Both the position numbers and the translations under genes were made by a program. A DNA stretch of 14,645 nt from Pseudomonadota bacterium (GTDB taxonomy: Bacteria > Pseudomonadota > Alphaproteobacteria > Rhizobiales > Rhizobiaceae), in the NCBI GenBank assembly GCA_023433855.1, contig JAEYTV010000186.1, positions 1-14,645 on the forward strand, written 5' to 3'. Positions 13,803 to 14,645 of this stretch are shown here, one piece after another; within the stretch, counting starts at the first letter, position 1, and every line of letters begins with the position of its first letter. The notes under the pieces are model-generated. The model did no database searches. It was not told where the DNA came from and worked only from the letters and a program-made list of their open reading frames with translations.

Positions 13803-14645
13803 ATGAATCATAACGCGACACGCCGAACTTTCCTTGCCGGCACGGCCGCTGCGGCCAGCTACCTCCTGGCCGGCACCCCGCGGGGCCGAGCCGCGAGCAC
13901 CGCGACCTTCCGCTGGGCGACGTCGGCCGACGCGTCGGAGCCACTGGCGACGGTCCCCCTCCAGGCGGCCAAGAAGATCGCCGAGCGCAGCGAGGGGCGC
14001 ATCCAGATCACCGTCTTTCCCAACGAGCAGATCGGATCACTGGCCGAGGTTCAGGAGCAGGCGTCACTGGGCGTGCCGCTGATCTTGGACAGCAATGCCG
14101 GCTTCGCCTCGGAATATGGCGACCCGGCGATGGGCATCCTGCAGGGCCCCTATCTGCTCTCGTCCCGCGAAGAGGCCGGCAAGCTGCTCGCCTCCGATCT
14201 CATGGCCGACTGGGCCGCCTCCCTGGAGAAGAACGGGCTGCACAGCATTGCCTGGAACTGGTATGCCGGCGAGCGCCATATGATCGGCTCGCGCGCCTTC
14301 GGCGAGCCGGACGACCTGAAGGGCGTGCTGGTGCGTATCTCCGGCAATCCGATCCAGAAGGCCGTCTTCGAATCGCTGGGCGCGACCCCTGTGCAGTTGA
14401 GCCGCTCGGAAATCTACTCCGCCCTGTCGGAAGGTGTGGTGAACGCCTCCGACGGGCCGATCCCGCAACTGCTCGGCGACAAGCTCTACGAAGCGGTGCA
14501 CGACGTGACCATGACCGGACACGTCACCATGATGGGCGGCATCCTGGTCAGCGCACAGGCCTTCTCCGCGCTCGAACCCGAGTTGCAGACCATCTTAACC
14601 GAGGAGATCCAGGCCGCCGGCGAGGAGTATTCCACGCTCCAGGCC
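13803..14645 (+). CDS. TRAP transporter substrate-binding protein, DctP type, Tat-exported, 3' end outside window
   Basis: 281 residues are visible and the gene runs off the end of the window. The N-terminus has a twin-arginine signal (TRRTFLAGTAAAASYLLAG, residues 6-23), so the protein is probably exported folded. Family landmarks are IAERSEGRIQITVFPNEQIG (59-78), the carboxylate-binding Arg178 in GVLVRISGNP, LGATPVQLSRSEIYSALSEG (192-211), and a modified GVVNASDGP where the family usually has GVVDG-E-P. ATG 13803 follows GGGAGG. It is a different protein from the Sec-exported DctP at 5462-6454 and belongs to a second TRAP system whose permeases should lie to the right. Control by the divergent LacI-type repressor is likely. 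Confidence 0.93.
   Translation, partial: MNHNATRRTFLAGTAAAASYLLAGTPRGRAASTATFRWATSADASEPLATVPLQAAKKIAERSEGRIQITVFPNEQIGSLAEVQEQASLGVPLILDSNAGFASEYGDPAMGILQGPYLLSSREEAGKLLASDLMADWAASLEKNGLHSIAWNWYAGERHMIGSRAFGEPDDLKGVLVRISGNPIQKAVFESLGATPVQLSRSEIYSALSEGVVNASDGPIPQLLGDKLYEAVHDVTMTGHVTMMGGILVSAQAFSALEPELQTILTEEIQAAGEEYSTLQA

Overview
The window is high-GC DNA that looks alphaproteobacterial, most likely a Hyphomicrobiales/rhizobia-type organism. The evidence is the dense sugar-acid catabolic genes, TRAP and CUT1-type ABC transporters, GntR/FCD and LacI regulators, and GTG, TTG and possibly CTG starts in overlapping operons. This assignment is an inference from gene content and style. No rRNA, tRNA, CRISPR array or intact insertion sequence was seen.

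Layout. (1) 33-1811 (+): the two permeases of a carbohydrate ABC importer; the binding protein and ATPase are not in the window. (2) 1812-2444: 630 bp without an intact gene. On the minus strand it carries what read as abutting, decayed 3' ends of two unrelated genes, an rmlB/rfbB-like dTDP-glucose 4,6-dehydratase and a hemE-like uroporphyrinogen decarboxylase. (3) 6454 down to 2445 (-): a TRAP importer (DctP, DctQ, DctM) followed by an enolase-superfamily dehydratase. (4) 6455-6663: divergent control region with opposed TTGACA boxes and repeated ACGAT half-sites. (5) 6664-12249 (+): six tightly packed genes: small and large subunits of a split UxaA-type (altronate/galactarate) dehydratase, a GntR/FCD regulator with two winged-helix domains, a DapA-superfamily lyase, and two tandem Ldh_2-type oxidoreductases with ATGA overlaps. 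(6) 12250-12567: short non-coding stretch. (7) 13581-12568 (-): LacI-type repressor, divergent from (8) 13803-end (+): a Tat-exported TRAP binding protein cut by the window edge. Two 16-bp operators lie between (7) and (8).

The block 2445-12249 reads as one catabolic unit. The TRAP system would import an anionic substrate, probably an aldonate, aldarate or similar hydroxy acid. The enolase-type and/or UxaA-type enzyme would dehydrate it to a 2-keto-3-deoxy acid. The DapA-like enzyme would cleave or further dehydrate that, and the two Ldh_2 enzymes would handle 2-keto/2-hydroxy acid redox steps. The GntR protein encoded inside the operon is the obvious local regulator. The substrate cannot be read from sequence. 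The combination of two mechanistically unrelated dehydratases, a DapA homologue lacking the usual catalytic Tyr, and two Ldh_2 paralogues is the best candidate here for an undescribed pathway.
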